From contig CAAGHJ010000003.1 of the NCBI GenBank assembly GCA_900769635.1, positions 1 through 52,766 of the forward strand: a stretch of DNA of 52,766 nt, written 5' to 3'. The stretch is from Bacilli bacterium (GTDB lineage Bacteria > Bacillota_I > Bacilli_A > RF39 > UBA660). Numbering within the stretch: position 1 is the first letter of the stretch; each line of letters starts with the position of its first letter. The notes beneath the pieces were generated by a model, which was not told the origin of the DNA, made no database searches, and was given only the letters and a program-made list of their open reading frames with translations. Of the stretch, positions 1-7,395 are shown one piece after another. Both the position numbers and the translations under genes were made by a program.

Positions 1-37
1 AATCAAGTAATTTAATAGAATTTACTTGATTCTTTTT
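1..37 (+). terminator. Intrinsic terminator at window edge
   Basis: A 10-bp perfect stem (1-10 with 22-31) with an 11-nt loop is followed by CTTTTT. It may end a gene lying left of the window. On the other strand it would also catch transcripts leaving the decayed wecG copy at 65-423. Confidence 0.55.
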
Positions 38-64
38 AATATTTCTTGCACGTGTGTTTAGTTT

Positions 65-423
65 TTAATTGTACCTTTTTCTTTTTTTTCTTTGTTCTTT
101 GTTTACTAAATATAAAAATTTTATATTATATTTAAAAAATCTTTTTATTCTTTTTGGTTCTCTTACTATTCTGTATAACCATTCTAAATTTAACTGAATA
201 AATAGTTTTGGTGCTCTTTTTTTTACACCACTTAGTACATCAAATGTTCCCCCTACTCCAATAAATATTCCTTTTTTAAACTTTGCTATATTTTTTGATA
301 TGATTTTTTCTTGTAATTGTCTTACTACTTCATCAGTTGCACCAAATAAGTAGATACTTTTTTTATATCTATTAATAAAGTTGAAATACTTTCTCCATAT
401 ATATTTTCAAAATAACGTTTCAT
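65..423 (-). pseudogene. Decayed WecG/TagA/CpsF-family glycosyltransferase
   Basis: Remnant of a second copy of the intact wecG/tagA-like gene at 4645-5376. Reading leftward from an ATG at 423 with an AAGGATG ribosome site, it begins MKRYFENIYG like the intact protein. It then shifts frame and resumes with SIYLFGATDEVV, jumps to LQEKII, and finishes with the conserved family core GVGGTFDVLSGVKKRAP and NLEWLYRIVREPKR before a stop at 65-67. Against the intact 243-residue homologue, roughly residues 12-90 and a further ~50-residue block (including the motif corresponding to VALGVP) are missing. The span is 359 nt, not a multiple of three, which confirms the frameshift. The product would be inactive. 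The intact family transfers ManNAc from UDP-ManNAc onto the lipid-linked GlcNAc primer of wall polymers. Confidence 0.88.
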
Positions 424-476
424 TTAGCATCCTTCTTGTCTTTTGATTTTATTATACATTATATTTTTAAATATAT

Positions 477-505
477 TTGACATAACTTATATATTTTAGT
501 AAAAT
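477..505 (+). promoter_or_regulatory. Sigma-A promoter of left envelope cassette
   Basis: TTGACA at 477-482 and TAAAAT at 500-505 with a 17-bp spacer. They sit 29 bp before the ATG at 534, which is preceded by an AGGAGG ribosome site. The same -35, -10 and spacer length recur at 5436-5464 before the paralogous cassette, so the intergenic region itself was duplicated. Confidence 0.8.
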
Positions 506-533
506 AATTGAATAAGAGAGGAGGTAAAAGTAG

Positions 534-1811
534 ATGAAAAAAAGTATTGTTATTAGTTGTGCTGGTAAGGGATCTAGACTTGGTTTTCAAATACCAAAGT
601 GTTTAGTTAAAATTGATGGAGAAACAATTATTGAAAGACAACTTAAGCAAATTAAGAATGTAGATGAAATTATTGTAGTTGTTGGTTATAAAGCGGATGA
701 AGTTGTTAATTTTGTAAATAGTCTTAATTACAATGTTAAGTTTGCTTATAATTATGATTATGAAAAAACGGCTACAGGTGCATCTTTTGAAATTGGTGCT
801 AATATAGCTAAGAATGACTTTATTATTGCTTTAGATGGAGATTTATTAGTTCATCCTGAGGATATGAAATTAGTTCTTTCTGCTGATGAGGAATTTGTAT
901 GTGGAGAAAGTCCTACTACTGATAATCCTGTTTTTATGGTATTAAATGAAAGTGGAAAAACTATAGATTTTAATCGAGAACACGGAGAACTGGAATGGAG
1001 TGGACTTGCTGGAATATACAAAAAAAATATTAGGTCAAACGAGTGGTATGTTTGTGATGTTATGAAAAATATTCTACCTGCCAAGACTATTCATATTAGA
1101 GCTAAAGAAGTTGATACTATTAATGATTATAATGAAGCTGTACGATGGGTAAAAAATAATTATGATAATGATTTACTTGTTGATAATTTTTTTAAAGGTA
1201 GATTTAATGTTAGTGATAATTATCTTGCTTCGCGTTATTCTATAAATGATAGAGATGATTTTGATATTAATTTAATATCTAATTATATTAATTCTAATTC
1301 AAAAATTATTGATTTAGGTTGTGGAACTGGTGTTCTTGAAAAAAAATTGCATACACAAGTAAAATCTATATTAGGTGTAGATAAATTTCAAGAATTTATT
1401 GATAGAGCATTTAAAAGTAATAATATTCAATATCTTGTTAGTTCTTTAACTGAATTAAGTATTGATGATAAATTTGATTTAATATTATTATTTGGGGTAT
1501 CAATGTATTTATCTGATGAGGAATTTGATATTGTATTAGATAAAATTATTTCCTTAATGCATAAAGAAAGTATCTTAATAATTAAAAATCAATGGGGAAT
1601 TAAGGATGATGTTATTATAAATAAATATTCTGACAATTTAAAAAGTATGTATTATGCTAAATATCGTAGTATTAAAAATGTTTGCAAACTATTAAAGAAA
1701 AAGGGTTTTATTGGAAATATTGTGGACATTTATCCGCCTTCATATAGTAAGTGGAATAATACACACGAATATGCTTTGGTATTAAAAAAAGAAAAATCGG
1801 AGGAAAAATGA
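534..1811 (+). CDS. Nucleotidyltransferase-methyltransferase fusion protein
   Basis: Two enzymatic domains in one 425-residue chain. Residues 1 to about 215 form a MobA/LicC-like sugar- or alcohol-phosphate nucleotidyltransferase: the glycine-rich nucleotide loop GKGSRLG is at 11-17 after SCA, and the metal-binding DGD is at 101-103. Residues about 225-420 are a class I SAM-dependent methyltransferase with motif I IIDLGCGTG at 258-266 and an acidic residue after the second strand (GVDKF). The gene starts at an ATG with an AGGAGG site, and its TGA overlaps the next ATG by four bases (ATGA), so the two are translationally coupled. The context (CDP-glycerol polymerase, TagD) suggests it activates a substituent of a wall polymer as a nucleotide and methylates it or its precursor. 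A LicC-type phosphocholine route is conceivable but not shown. The substrate is unknown. Confidence 0.8.
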   Translation: MKKSIVISCAGKGSRLGFQIPKCLVKIDGETIIERQLKQIKNVDEIIVVVGYKADEVVNFVNSLNYNVKFAYNYDYEKTATGASFEIGANIAKNDFIIALDGDLLVHPEDMKLVLSADEEFVCGESPTTDNPVFMVLNESGKTIDFNREHGELEWSGLAGIYKKNIRSNEWYVCDVMKNILPAKTIHIRAKEVDTINDYNEAVRWVKNNYDNDLLVDNFFKGRFNVSDNYLASRYSINDRDDFDINLISNYINSNSKIIDLGCGTGVLEKKLHTQVKSILGVDKFQEFIDRAFKSNNIQYLVSSLTELSIDDKFDLILLFGVSMYLSDEEFDIVLDKIISLMHKESILIIKNQWGIKDDVIINKYSDNLKSMYYAKYRSIKNVCKLLKKKGFIGNIVDIYPPSYSKWNNTHEYALVLKKEKSEEK

Positions 1812-3109
1812 AAATAAAAAGAGTAGCTGTAGTTTTTCAAAATAATATTCAATTTGAATCATTTATTAACGCAGTAGATATTATGATTAATAGGGGTATA
1901 ATTGTTGATTTGTTTGTTCCAATTACATATTCAAATGATGGATTTAATATTATGTTTGATGAGTTCTTTAAAAAAATTTCTAAAAGTAAATATAATATTT
2001 ATAGAGAACCTACTGATTTTTACTATGATATTCTTTTTGAAACGTATTATATTGAGCAATATAAAAATTTAAAAAGAAAGTATACAATTAAATATATGTA
2101 TGGCCTTACAACAAAACCTGAATATTCATTATCTCTTAATATAAATTATATTTTTGATGCTTTTCTATGTTATGGAGATATGGATTCTATTTGTCTTCAA
2201 AATTATGGTAAAACTTTTACTATTGGTAATATAAAATATTTGAATTCTAAAATAGAAGAAGTTGAAAAGAAAAACAAAAAAAAGACAATTTTATATTTAC
2301 CTACTTATTCAAATTGTTGCTCAATTGAAAAAATTGGAAATGACATTTTATTACTTAAAAAGCATTATAATATTATTGTTAAACCACATCACGGTACTGA
2401 ATATTTGACTAATTCTTTAGAAACATCTAGAATGGAATTTTTAAAAAGAAATTTTGACAAAGTTTATTCTTCTACAGATTCCTTAGAAGAGATTATGAAA
2501 AAATGTGATTTAGTTATTTCTGATTTATCAGGGGCCATATTTGATGCTATTTGTTTAAAAAAACCTGTAATTACTTTTTGGGAAGAGGTTAATTATAAAT
2601 ATGGGGAATTTGCAAGTTTACCTATTCAATTGTTTGAACAGGGATACTTTTTAACAATTGATTCTAAAAATAAGCATAATTTACATAACATTGTAAAAAA
2701 AGCACTAAGCACTAATTATTGTAATAAACAAAATGAAGTTTTTAATAAAGTATTTTGCTGTAATAACTCTGATTCTGGAAAATATTTTTCTAATGCTTTA
2801 GATTTAATTGAAAATGGAGCAATTGAAGATAATTATTATTTGATTCACAAACAGGTAAAAAATGAAATAGATAATTTAAAAAATATTCAAAACGAATACA
2901 ATATACTTACAAAAAAATATAACGAGTTAAATCAAAAAAATGAAATTTTAATGCAAGACCATCAATTATTAAAGGAAAAGTTATATTGTTCCAACCAAGA
3001 TATAGATAATTTGAAAAACGAAATTAATTTGCTACATAATTCTACTTCTTGGAAAATTACTAAACCACTTAGAGATTTTAAATTAGTTATTAAAGGAAAA
3101 AGTAATTAG
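1808..3109 (+). CDS. CDP-glycerol glycerophosphotransferase-like, copy 1
   Basis: A 433-residue TagB/TagF-family protein that would transfer polyol phosphate from a CDP-polyol to a growing wall or capsule polymer on the inner membrane face. Visible family landmarks are KPHHGTE at 192-198 and SDLSGAIFD at 238-246; the equivalents in TagF bind the CDP moiety. A coiled coil follows at about 350-410, and the C-terminus has SWKITKPLR, a tail seen on many envelope glycosyltransferases. It is shorter than TagF (about 740 residues) because an N-terminal membrane-binding domain is missing. GGAGG precedes the ATG. It is a close paralogue of the protein at 5489-6787, with long identical stretches in the core and tail. 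The substrate could be CDP-glycerol or CDP-ribitol; the intact tagD nearby favours glycerol. Confidence 0.85.
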   Translation: MKIKRVAVVFQNNIQFESFINAVDIMINRGIIVDLFVPITYSNDGFNIMFDEFFKKISKSKYNIYREPTDFYYDILFETYYIEQYKNLKRKYTIKYMYGLTTKPEYSLSLNINYIFDAFLCYGDMDSICLQNYGKTFTIGNIKYLNSKIEEVEKKNKKKTILYLPTYSNCCSIEKIGNDILLLKKHYNIIVKPHHGTEYLTNSLETSRMEFLKRNFDKVYSSTDSLEEIMKKCDLVISDLSGAIFDAICLKKPVITFWEEVNYKYGEFASLPIQLFEQGYFLTIDSKNKHNLHNIVKKALSTNYCNKQNEVFNKVFCCNNSDSGKYFSNALDLIENGAIEDNYYLIHKQVKNEIDNLKNIQNEYNILTKKYNELNQKNEILMQDHQLLKEKLYCSNQDIDNLKNEINLLHNSTSWKITKPLRDFKLVIKGKSN

Positions 3110-3117
3110 GGGGATTT

Positions 3118-3189
3118 ATGAAAAGAATTTCAACTTATGGGACATTTCATTTGTTACTTTTTATTGACAACTTCAAAATTCAGAAGTGA
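3118..3189 (+). pseudogene. Truncated tagD copy
   Basis: A ribosome site (AGGGGG) and ATG lead into MKRISTYGTFHLLLF, matching the start of the intact TagD at 6796 (MKKILTYGTFDLLHYG) for about 14 codons. The sequence then leaves the homology and hits TGA after 23 codons. The catalytic HYGH motif is lost. The breakpoint abuts the transposase scrap at 3176-3310. Confidence 0.8.
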
Positions 3190-3310
3190 AGAAGGAGCAA
3201 ATAATTATTTAGATATAAAAAGTTGTATATTGACTTTTAAAAAGTAAAAATTAGATATTCTTGATTACATAAAACAATTTTTTGAAGGACAATCAATTTT
3301 AAGCAATTAA
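3176..3310 (+). pseudogene. IS66-type transposase C-terminal remnant
   Basis: One frame reads SKFRSEEGANNYLDIKSC, then TFKK, an in-frame TAA at the place of a probable CAA, then DILDYIKQFFEGQ and a final TAA. The FRSEEGA...KK-x-x-x-(N/D)-(I/V)-L-x-x-(I/L) pattern is recalled from C-termini of IS66-family transposases. No other part of an element is present. The match is from memory of the family and rests on about 40 residues. Confidence 0.5.
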
Positions 3311-3331
3311 AAAGTGAGCAAAAACTCACTT
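3306..3331 (-). terminator. Intrinsic terminator after pgi
   Basis: Stem AAGTGAG (3312-3318) with CTCACTT (3325-3331) and a 6-nt A-rich loop. On the minus strand it is followed by TTTTTAATT, 40 bp after the pgi stop. Confidence 0.7.
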
Positions 3332-3370
3332 ATTTTCTAGTTCCTTGACTGAAACTGTAACATTTTTGTA

Positions 3371-4645
3371 TTAATAACCTGGTTTATTTAATAATTTAAA
3401 CATATTTGTTTTGTATTTTTCAACACCTGGTTGATTGAATGGGTTTACACCTAGTAGACATCCTGACATTGCACAGGATAATTCAAAGAAGTATATTAGT
3501 TGGCCGAGGGAATTTTCGTCTAATTTATTTATATTTAAAAGTAAATTGGGAACATCGTTTGAAATATGGGCTTGGACAGTTGCTTCCATTGCTTTATGGT
3601 TTACATAATTTAATGTAAGTCCTTGAAGATAGTTTAGATTATCTAGGTTGTTTTCTTCTTTTTCAATTGTTATTTCATTTTTTACTGTTTCAATATTTAT
3701 TATTGTTTCGAATATTTTTCTTTCACCGTCTTGTATATATTGTCCTAATGAATGAAGGTCAGTAGTGAATTCTAATCCGACTGGAAATATTCCTTTTCCG
3801 TTTTTACCTTCACTTTCTCCAAATAGTTGTTTCCACCATTCTATTAGGCTGTGTAATTTTGGTTCATAGGTTACGAGTGCTTCAATATTTTTATTGTTTT
3901 TATACAGAATATTTCTTATACAAGCGTATTTATAGCAATCATTTGTAAGAGGATTTGGGTTGTTATATTTTTCTTCGCCTTGCGTAGCTCCTTGCAAAAG
4001 GTTATCTATATTTATTCCCGATGAAGCGATTGGCAAGAGGCCAACGGGAGTTAATACGGAGTATCTTCCGCCGATGTTGTCTGGGATTATGAATGTAGTG
4101 TAGTTTTCTTTGTTTGCTAGTTCATATAATGCTCCCTTGTTTGATGTTGTTACGTATATTCTTTTTGAGGCGGATTTACCGTATTTTTCTATTATCATTT
4201 TCCTGAATATTCTGAATGCTATCGCAGGCTCAGTTGTTGTACCTGATTTTGATATGACGTTGATTGAGTAGTCCTCATCTTTCACTTTATTTATTATATT
4301 TTGAATATAATCTGTACTTAAATTGTTACCTACATATAGTATTTGTGTTGAATGATTAAATGGGGAAAGGGCTTCTATTACAGCCTTTGCTCCTAGATAT
4401 GAACCTCCTATTCCTATGACTATTAGATATTTTGAATTGGATTGTATTGTTTTTGCTGCTTGCTTTATTTTATCTATTTCTTCCTTTGTTACGTGACTTG
4501 GATATGTTAGCCAACCGACAAATTCATTTTGTAGATGGGCTTTGCTATGTAGTTCTTTATGGATTTCTTTGACTTTTTCCTTGTAATTTTCTAATTCGTT
4601 TTCTTTTACATTTGTGTATTTTAATTCTAGATTTATATTATTCAT
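3371..4645 (-). CDS. pgi: Glucose-6-phosphate isomerase
   Basis: Interconverts glucose 6-phosphate and fructose 6-phosphate in the cytosol, feeding glycolysis and amino-sugar synthesis (UDP-GlcNAc, hence UDP-ManNAc). The 424-residue protein has the family signatures: IGIGGSYLGAKA near residue 76, SKSGTTTEP near 133, GGRYSVLTPVGLLPIA near 192, the GESEGKNGKG glutamate loop near 275 and the C-terminal NHKAMEA histidine. It is slightly short compared with about 450 in Bacillus. The ATG overlaps the wecG stop by one base (TAATG), and its ribosome site AAAGGAAG lies inside the end of wecG, so the two genes are coupled. This is an unusual neighbour for pgi and places it in the envelope island. Confidence 0.95.
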   Translation of the reverse strand: MNNINLELKYTNVKENELENYKEKVKEIHKELHSKAHLQNEFVGWLTYPSHVTKEEIDKIKQAAKTIQSNSKYLIVIGIGGSYLGAKAVIEALSPFNHSTQILYVGNNLSTDYIQNIINKVKDEDYSINVISKSGTTTEPAIAFRIFRKMIIEKYGKSASKRIYVTTSNKGALYELANKENYTTFIIPDNIGGRYSVLTPVGLLPIASSGINIDNLLQGATQGEEKYNNPNPLTNDCYKYACIRNILYKNNKNIEALVTYEPKLHSLIEWWKQLFGESEGKNGKGIFPVGLEFTTDLHSLGQYIQDGERKIFETIINIETVKNEITIEKEENNLDNLNYLQGLTLNYVNHKAMEATVQAHISNDVPNLLLNINKLDENSLGQLIYFFELSCAMSGCLLGVNPFNQPGVEKYKTNMFKLLNKPGY

Positions 4646-5376
4646 TATTTTTTCTTCCTTTCTTTCTTTGCTAATCTTTTTACTCTAAGATAAAACTTAA
4701 TATTATTCTCATAAAATCTTTTTAATCTTTTTGGCTCCTTAATAATTCTGTATAACCATTCTAAATTTAATTTTATGAAAATTTTAGGTGCTCTTTTTTT
4801 TGTACCGCTTAATACATCAAACGTACCGCCTACACCAATAAATATTCCTTTTTCAAACTTTGAAATATTTTCATATATTATTTTTTCCTGTAACGGAACA
4901 CCTAAGGCCACTAATATTATATCTGGTTTTTTTTGTTGAATATCATTTATTATTTTGTTTTTATATTTTTTATATCCGTTTTTTGCATATATTTGTGGAA
5001 TATTTTTATATTCTTCTTTGATTTTGCTTTCTAACTTTTTTACAACATTTTCTTCACTTCCAAATAAATATATTGTTTTATGGTATTTATCTGCAATTTT
5101 AATCAGTTCCGACGATAGTTCTATGCCAGTTATACGTTCTGTTATATTTTTGTTAAATTTTTTTGATGCTTTGACAATACTTATACCGTCAGGAACAATA
5201 ATATTGTTATGATCTAATAACATTTTAGAAATTTCTTCATCATTTAAGCTTTTCATAATTATTTCTGGATTGGCTGTTATAATAAACTCTTTTTTTTCAT
5301 TTTGTATTGACTTTTCTAAATGTAATATTAGATTTTCAAAATTACCATTATAGATGTTATTGAAGTATTTTTGCAT
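4645..5376 (-). CDS. tagA: WecG/TagA/CpsF-family N-acetylmannosaminyltransferase
   Basis: A 243-residue family GT26 protein that would add ManNAc from UDP-ManNAc to undecaprenyl-PP-GlcNAc, completing the linkage unit of wall teichoic acid on the inner membrane face. Landmarks: TANPEIIMKS near residue 34, VPDGISIVKA near 61, RITGIELSSE near 80, YLFGSEENV near 98, VALGVPLQEK near 157 and the GVGGTFDVLSGTKKRAP core near 182. The basic C-terminus is the usual membrane-association region of TagA. An AGAGGAG site precedes the ATG. It is transcribed divergently from copy 2 of the glycerophosphotransferase and coupled to pgi. Two UDP-GlcNAc 2-epimerases in the window could supply its donor. The decayed copy is at 65-423. 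Confidence 0.9.
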   Translation of the reverse strand: MQKYFNNIYNGNFENLILHLEKSIQNEKKEFIITANPEIIMKSLNDEEISKMLLDHNNIIVPDGISIVKASKKFNKNITERITGIELSSELIKIADKYHKTIYLFGSEENVVKKLESKIKEEYKNIPQIYAKNGYKKYKNKIINDIQQKKPDIILVALGVPLQEKIIYENISKFEKGIFIGVGGTFDVLSGTKKRAPKIFIKLNLEWLYRIIKEPKRLKRFYENNIKFYLRVKRLAKKERKKK

Positions 5377-5435
5377 ATTTTACACTCCTCTTTATAGTTT
5401 TATTATACATTAATATTTTATTTTTTCAAATATAT

Positions 5436-5464
5436 TTGACATATTTTGTTTATTTTAGTAAAAT
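5436..5464 (+). promoter_or_regulatory. Sigma-A promoter of right envelope cassette
   Basis: TTGACA (5436-5441), a 17-bp spacer, and TAAAAT (5459-5464), in the same arrangement as 477-505. The flanking TATTATACATTA...TTTAGTAAAAT sequence is also shared with the left copy. It drives copy 2 of the glycerophosphotransferase and tagD; on the other strand TATAAT-like sequence near 5401-5409 may serve wecG. Confidence 0.8.
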
Positions 5465-5488
5465 TTTATTGTGGAGAGAAGGTATATA

Positions 5489-6787
5489 ATGAAATTGAAA
5501 AGAGTTGCCGTCATTTTTCAAAATAACATTCAGTATGAATCTTTTATAAATGCAGTAGATATAATGATAAAAAGAGGTATATTAGTTGATTTATATGTTC
5601 CTATAAATAATTTAAATAATGGTTTTAATACAATGTTTGATGCCTTTTATAATAAAATAGCTAATAGTAAGTATAATATTTACAGGGAACCGAATGATTT
5701 TTATTATGATATTGTTTTTGAAACTTATTATATAGAACAATTTAAAGATTTAAAAAGGAAATATACAATAAAATTTATGTATGGTTTAACTGCAAAGTCT
5801 GAGTACTCTTTTTCGTTTGATATTAATTATATTTTTGATGCCTTTTTATGTTATGGAAAAATGGATGCAATATGTCTACAAAACTATGGAAAAACATTTG
5901 AAATTGGAAACTTAAAGTATCTTAATACTAAACTAAAGCCCAATAAGATTAAACAGAAGAAGACTATTTTATATTTACCTACTTATGGCGATAATTGTTC
6001 AATCGATAAAATTGGAAAAGAAATTGCTTTATTAAATGGTAAATATGACATTATTGTAAAACCACATCACGGAACTGAATATTTAAATAATCCAATTGAA
6101 ACCCAAAGAATGCAATTTTTAAAAAATAACTTTAATACAATTTATTCCTCAAAAGATTCTTTGGAAAAACTAATGGAAAAGTGTGATCTTGTTATTTCTG
6201 ATTTATCGGGGGCTGTATTTGATTCAATATGCTTAGGCAAACCTGTTATTATGTTCTTAGCAAATACAGATTCTCACTATGGTGAATATAAATCTTTGCC
6301 AATACAATTTGCTGATTCGGGATATATCTTAACTATTGATTCTATAAACTGTAAAAATTTAGAAGAGATCGTAAATAAATCTTTAAAAAATGATTACATA
6401 AAAAAACAGCAAGAAGCATTCAATATATTATTTTGTTGTAAAAGTTGTATTTCCGGTGAAAAGTTCTCTAACGTGCTTGATTCAATTGAAAATGGAGGAA
6501 TTGAAGATGATTATTATTTAATCCACAAACAAGTTAAGCAAGAAATAAATAATTTAAAAAGTACTCGAAATGAATATAGCATTTTAACAAAAGAATATAA
6601 TGATTTGATTAATAAAAATGAAATTTTAATACAAGAAAATAATGCATTAGATAAAAAGTTATCTGATTCTTATCAATATGTAGAAAATTTAAAAAATGAA
6701 ATTAATTTATTACATAATTCTACTTCTTGGAAGATTACTAAACCACTTAGAAAATTTAAATTAGTTATTAAAAAAATAATCAATTAG
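5489..6787 (+). CDS. CDP-glycerol glycerophosphotransferase-like, copy 2
   Basis: Paralogue of the gene at 1808-3109 and of similar length (432 residues from this start). It carries the same landmarks: ILYLPTYGD near 164, KPHHGTEYL near 194, SDLSGAVFD near 240, then a coiled coil and the SWKITKPLR tail. The ATG at 5489 is chosen over an in-frame GTG at 5471 because AGAGAAGG, a good ribosome site, lies between the two. The gene is followed after eight bases by tagD, so CDP-glycerol synthesis and use are paired in one transcript. The two copies differ mostly in surface positions, so they may use different acceptors or be a recent redundant pair. Confidence 0.87.
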   Translation: MKLKRVAVIFQNNIQYESFINAVDIMIKRGILVDLYVPINNLNNGFNTMFDAFYNKIANSKYNIYREPNDFYYDIVFETYYIEQFKDLKRKYTIKFMYGLTAKSEYSFSFDINYIFDAFLCYGKMDAICLQNYGKTFEIGNLKYLNTKLKPNKIKQKKTILYLPTYGDNCSIDKIGKEIALLNGKYDIIVKPHHGTEYLNNPIETQRMQFLKNNFNTIYSSKDSLEKLMEKCDLVISDLSGAVFDSICLGKPVIMFLANTDSHYGEYKSLPIQFADSGYILTIDSINCKNLEEIVNKSLKNDYIKKQQEAFNILFCCKSCISGEKFSNVLDSIENGGIEDDYYLIHKQVKQEINNLKSTRNEYSILTKEYNDLINKNEILIQENNALDKKLSDSYQYVENLKNEINLLHNSTSWKITKPLRKFKLVIKKIIN

Positions 6788-6795
6788 GAGGATTT

Positions 6796-7200
6796 ATGAA
6801 AAAAATTTTAACTTATGGAACATTTGACTTATTGCATTATGGTCATATTGAATTATTGAGAAGAGCTAAATTATTAGGTGATTATTTAATAGTTGCACTT
6901 TCAACTGATGAATTTAATTTAAAAAAAAATAAAAAAGCATATTATGACTATGAGATTAGAAAAAAAATGCTTGAGGCAATTCGATACGTTGATTTAGTTA
7001 TTCCTGAAAATACTTGGGAACAAAAAAGAAATGATGTAATAAAATATAAAATTGATACTGTAGTAATGGGTGATGATTGGAAAGGTAATGAAAAGTTTGA
7101 GTGTTTAAAAGATATTTGCAATGTTGTTTTTTTACCGAGAACTCCTGATATTTCTACCACTAAAATAAAAAGTGATTTTAATTTAAAACGTAATAAATAA
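6796..7200 (+). CDS. tagD: Glycerol-3-phosphate cytidylyltransferase
   Basis: Makes CDP-glycerol and pyrophosphate from CTP and sn-glycerol 3-phosphate, the activated precursor of poly(glycerol phosphate) teichoic acids. The 134-residue protein is the normal length for TagD (about 130). It shows GTFDLLHYGH at 8-17 with the HxGH CTP-binding motif and the ISTTKIK signature near 119. A GGAGG site lies seven bases before the ATG. It sits directly behind its likely consumer (5489-6787). It is the only intact copy in the window, since the copy after 3109 is truncated. Confidence 0.95.
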   Translation: MKKILTYGTFDLLHYGHIELLRRAKLLGDYLIVALSTDEFNLKKNKKAYYDYEIRKKMLEAIRYVDLVIPENTWEQKRNDVIKYKIDTVVMGDDWKGNEKFECLKDICNVVFLPRTPDISTTKIKSDFNLKRNK

Positions 7201-7264
7201 ATTTTTTAAAATAAGAATATTAGAATATATAAATGGTTTGTTTTTATTTAAACTTTGCAAAATT

Positions 7265-7305
7265 AAAACTATTACAAAGTTTTTTTATTATTGTAATAGT
7301 TTTTT
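7265..7305. terminator. Bidirectional terminator between tagD and the envelope operon
   Basis: A 13-bp perfect stem, 7265-7277 with 7291-7303, has A-rich sequence on one side and T-rich on the other, so it can stop both the rightward tagD transcript and the leftward 13-kb operon. Confidence 0.8.
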
Positions 7306-7395
7306 CTATAATATAAACATTTTTAAACAAAATTAATATTTCTGGAACTAATGCTACTAGTATTTGTTACTTTCTTTTTTACTTGCAAGTAATTT

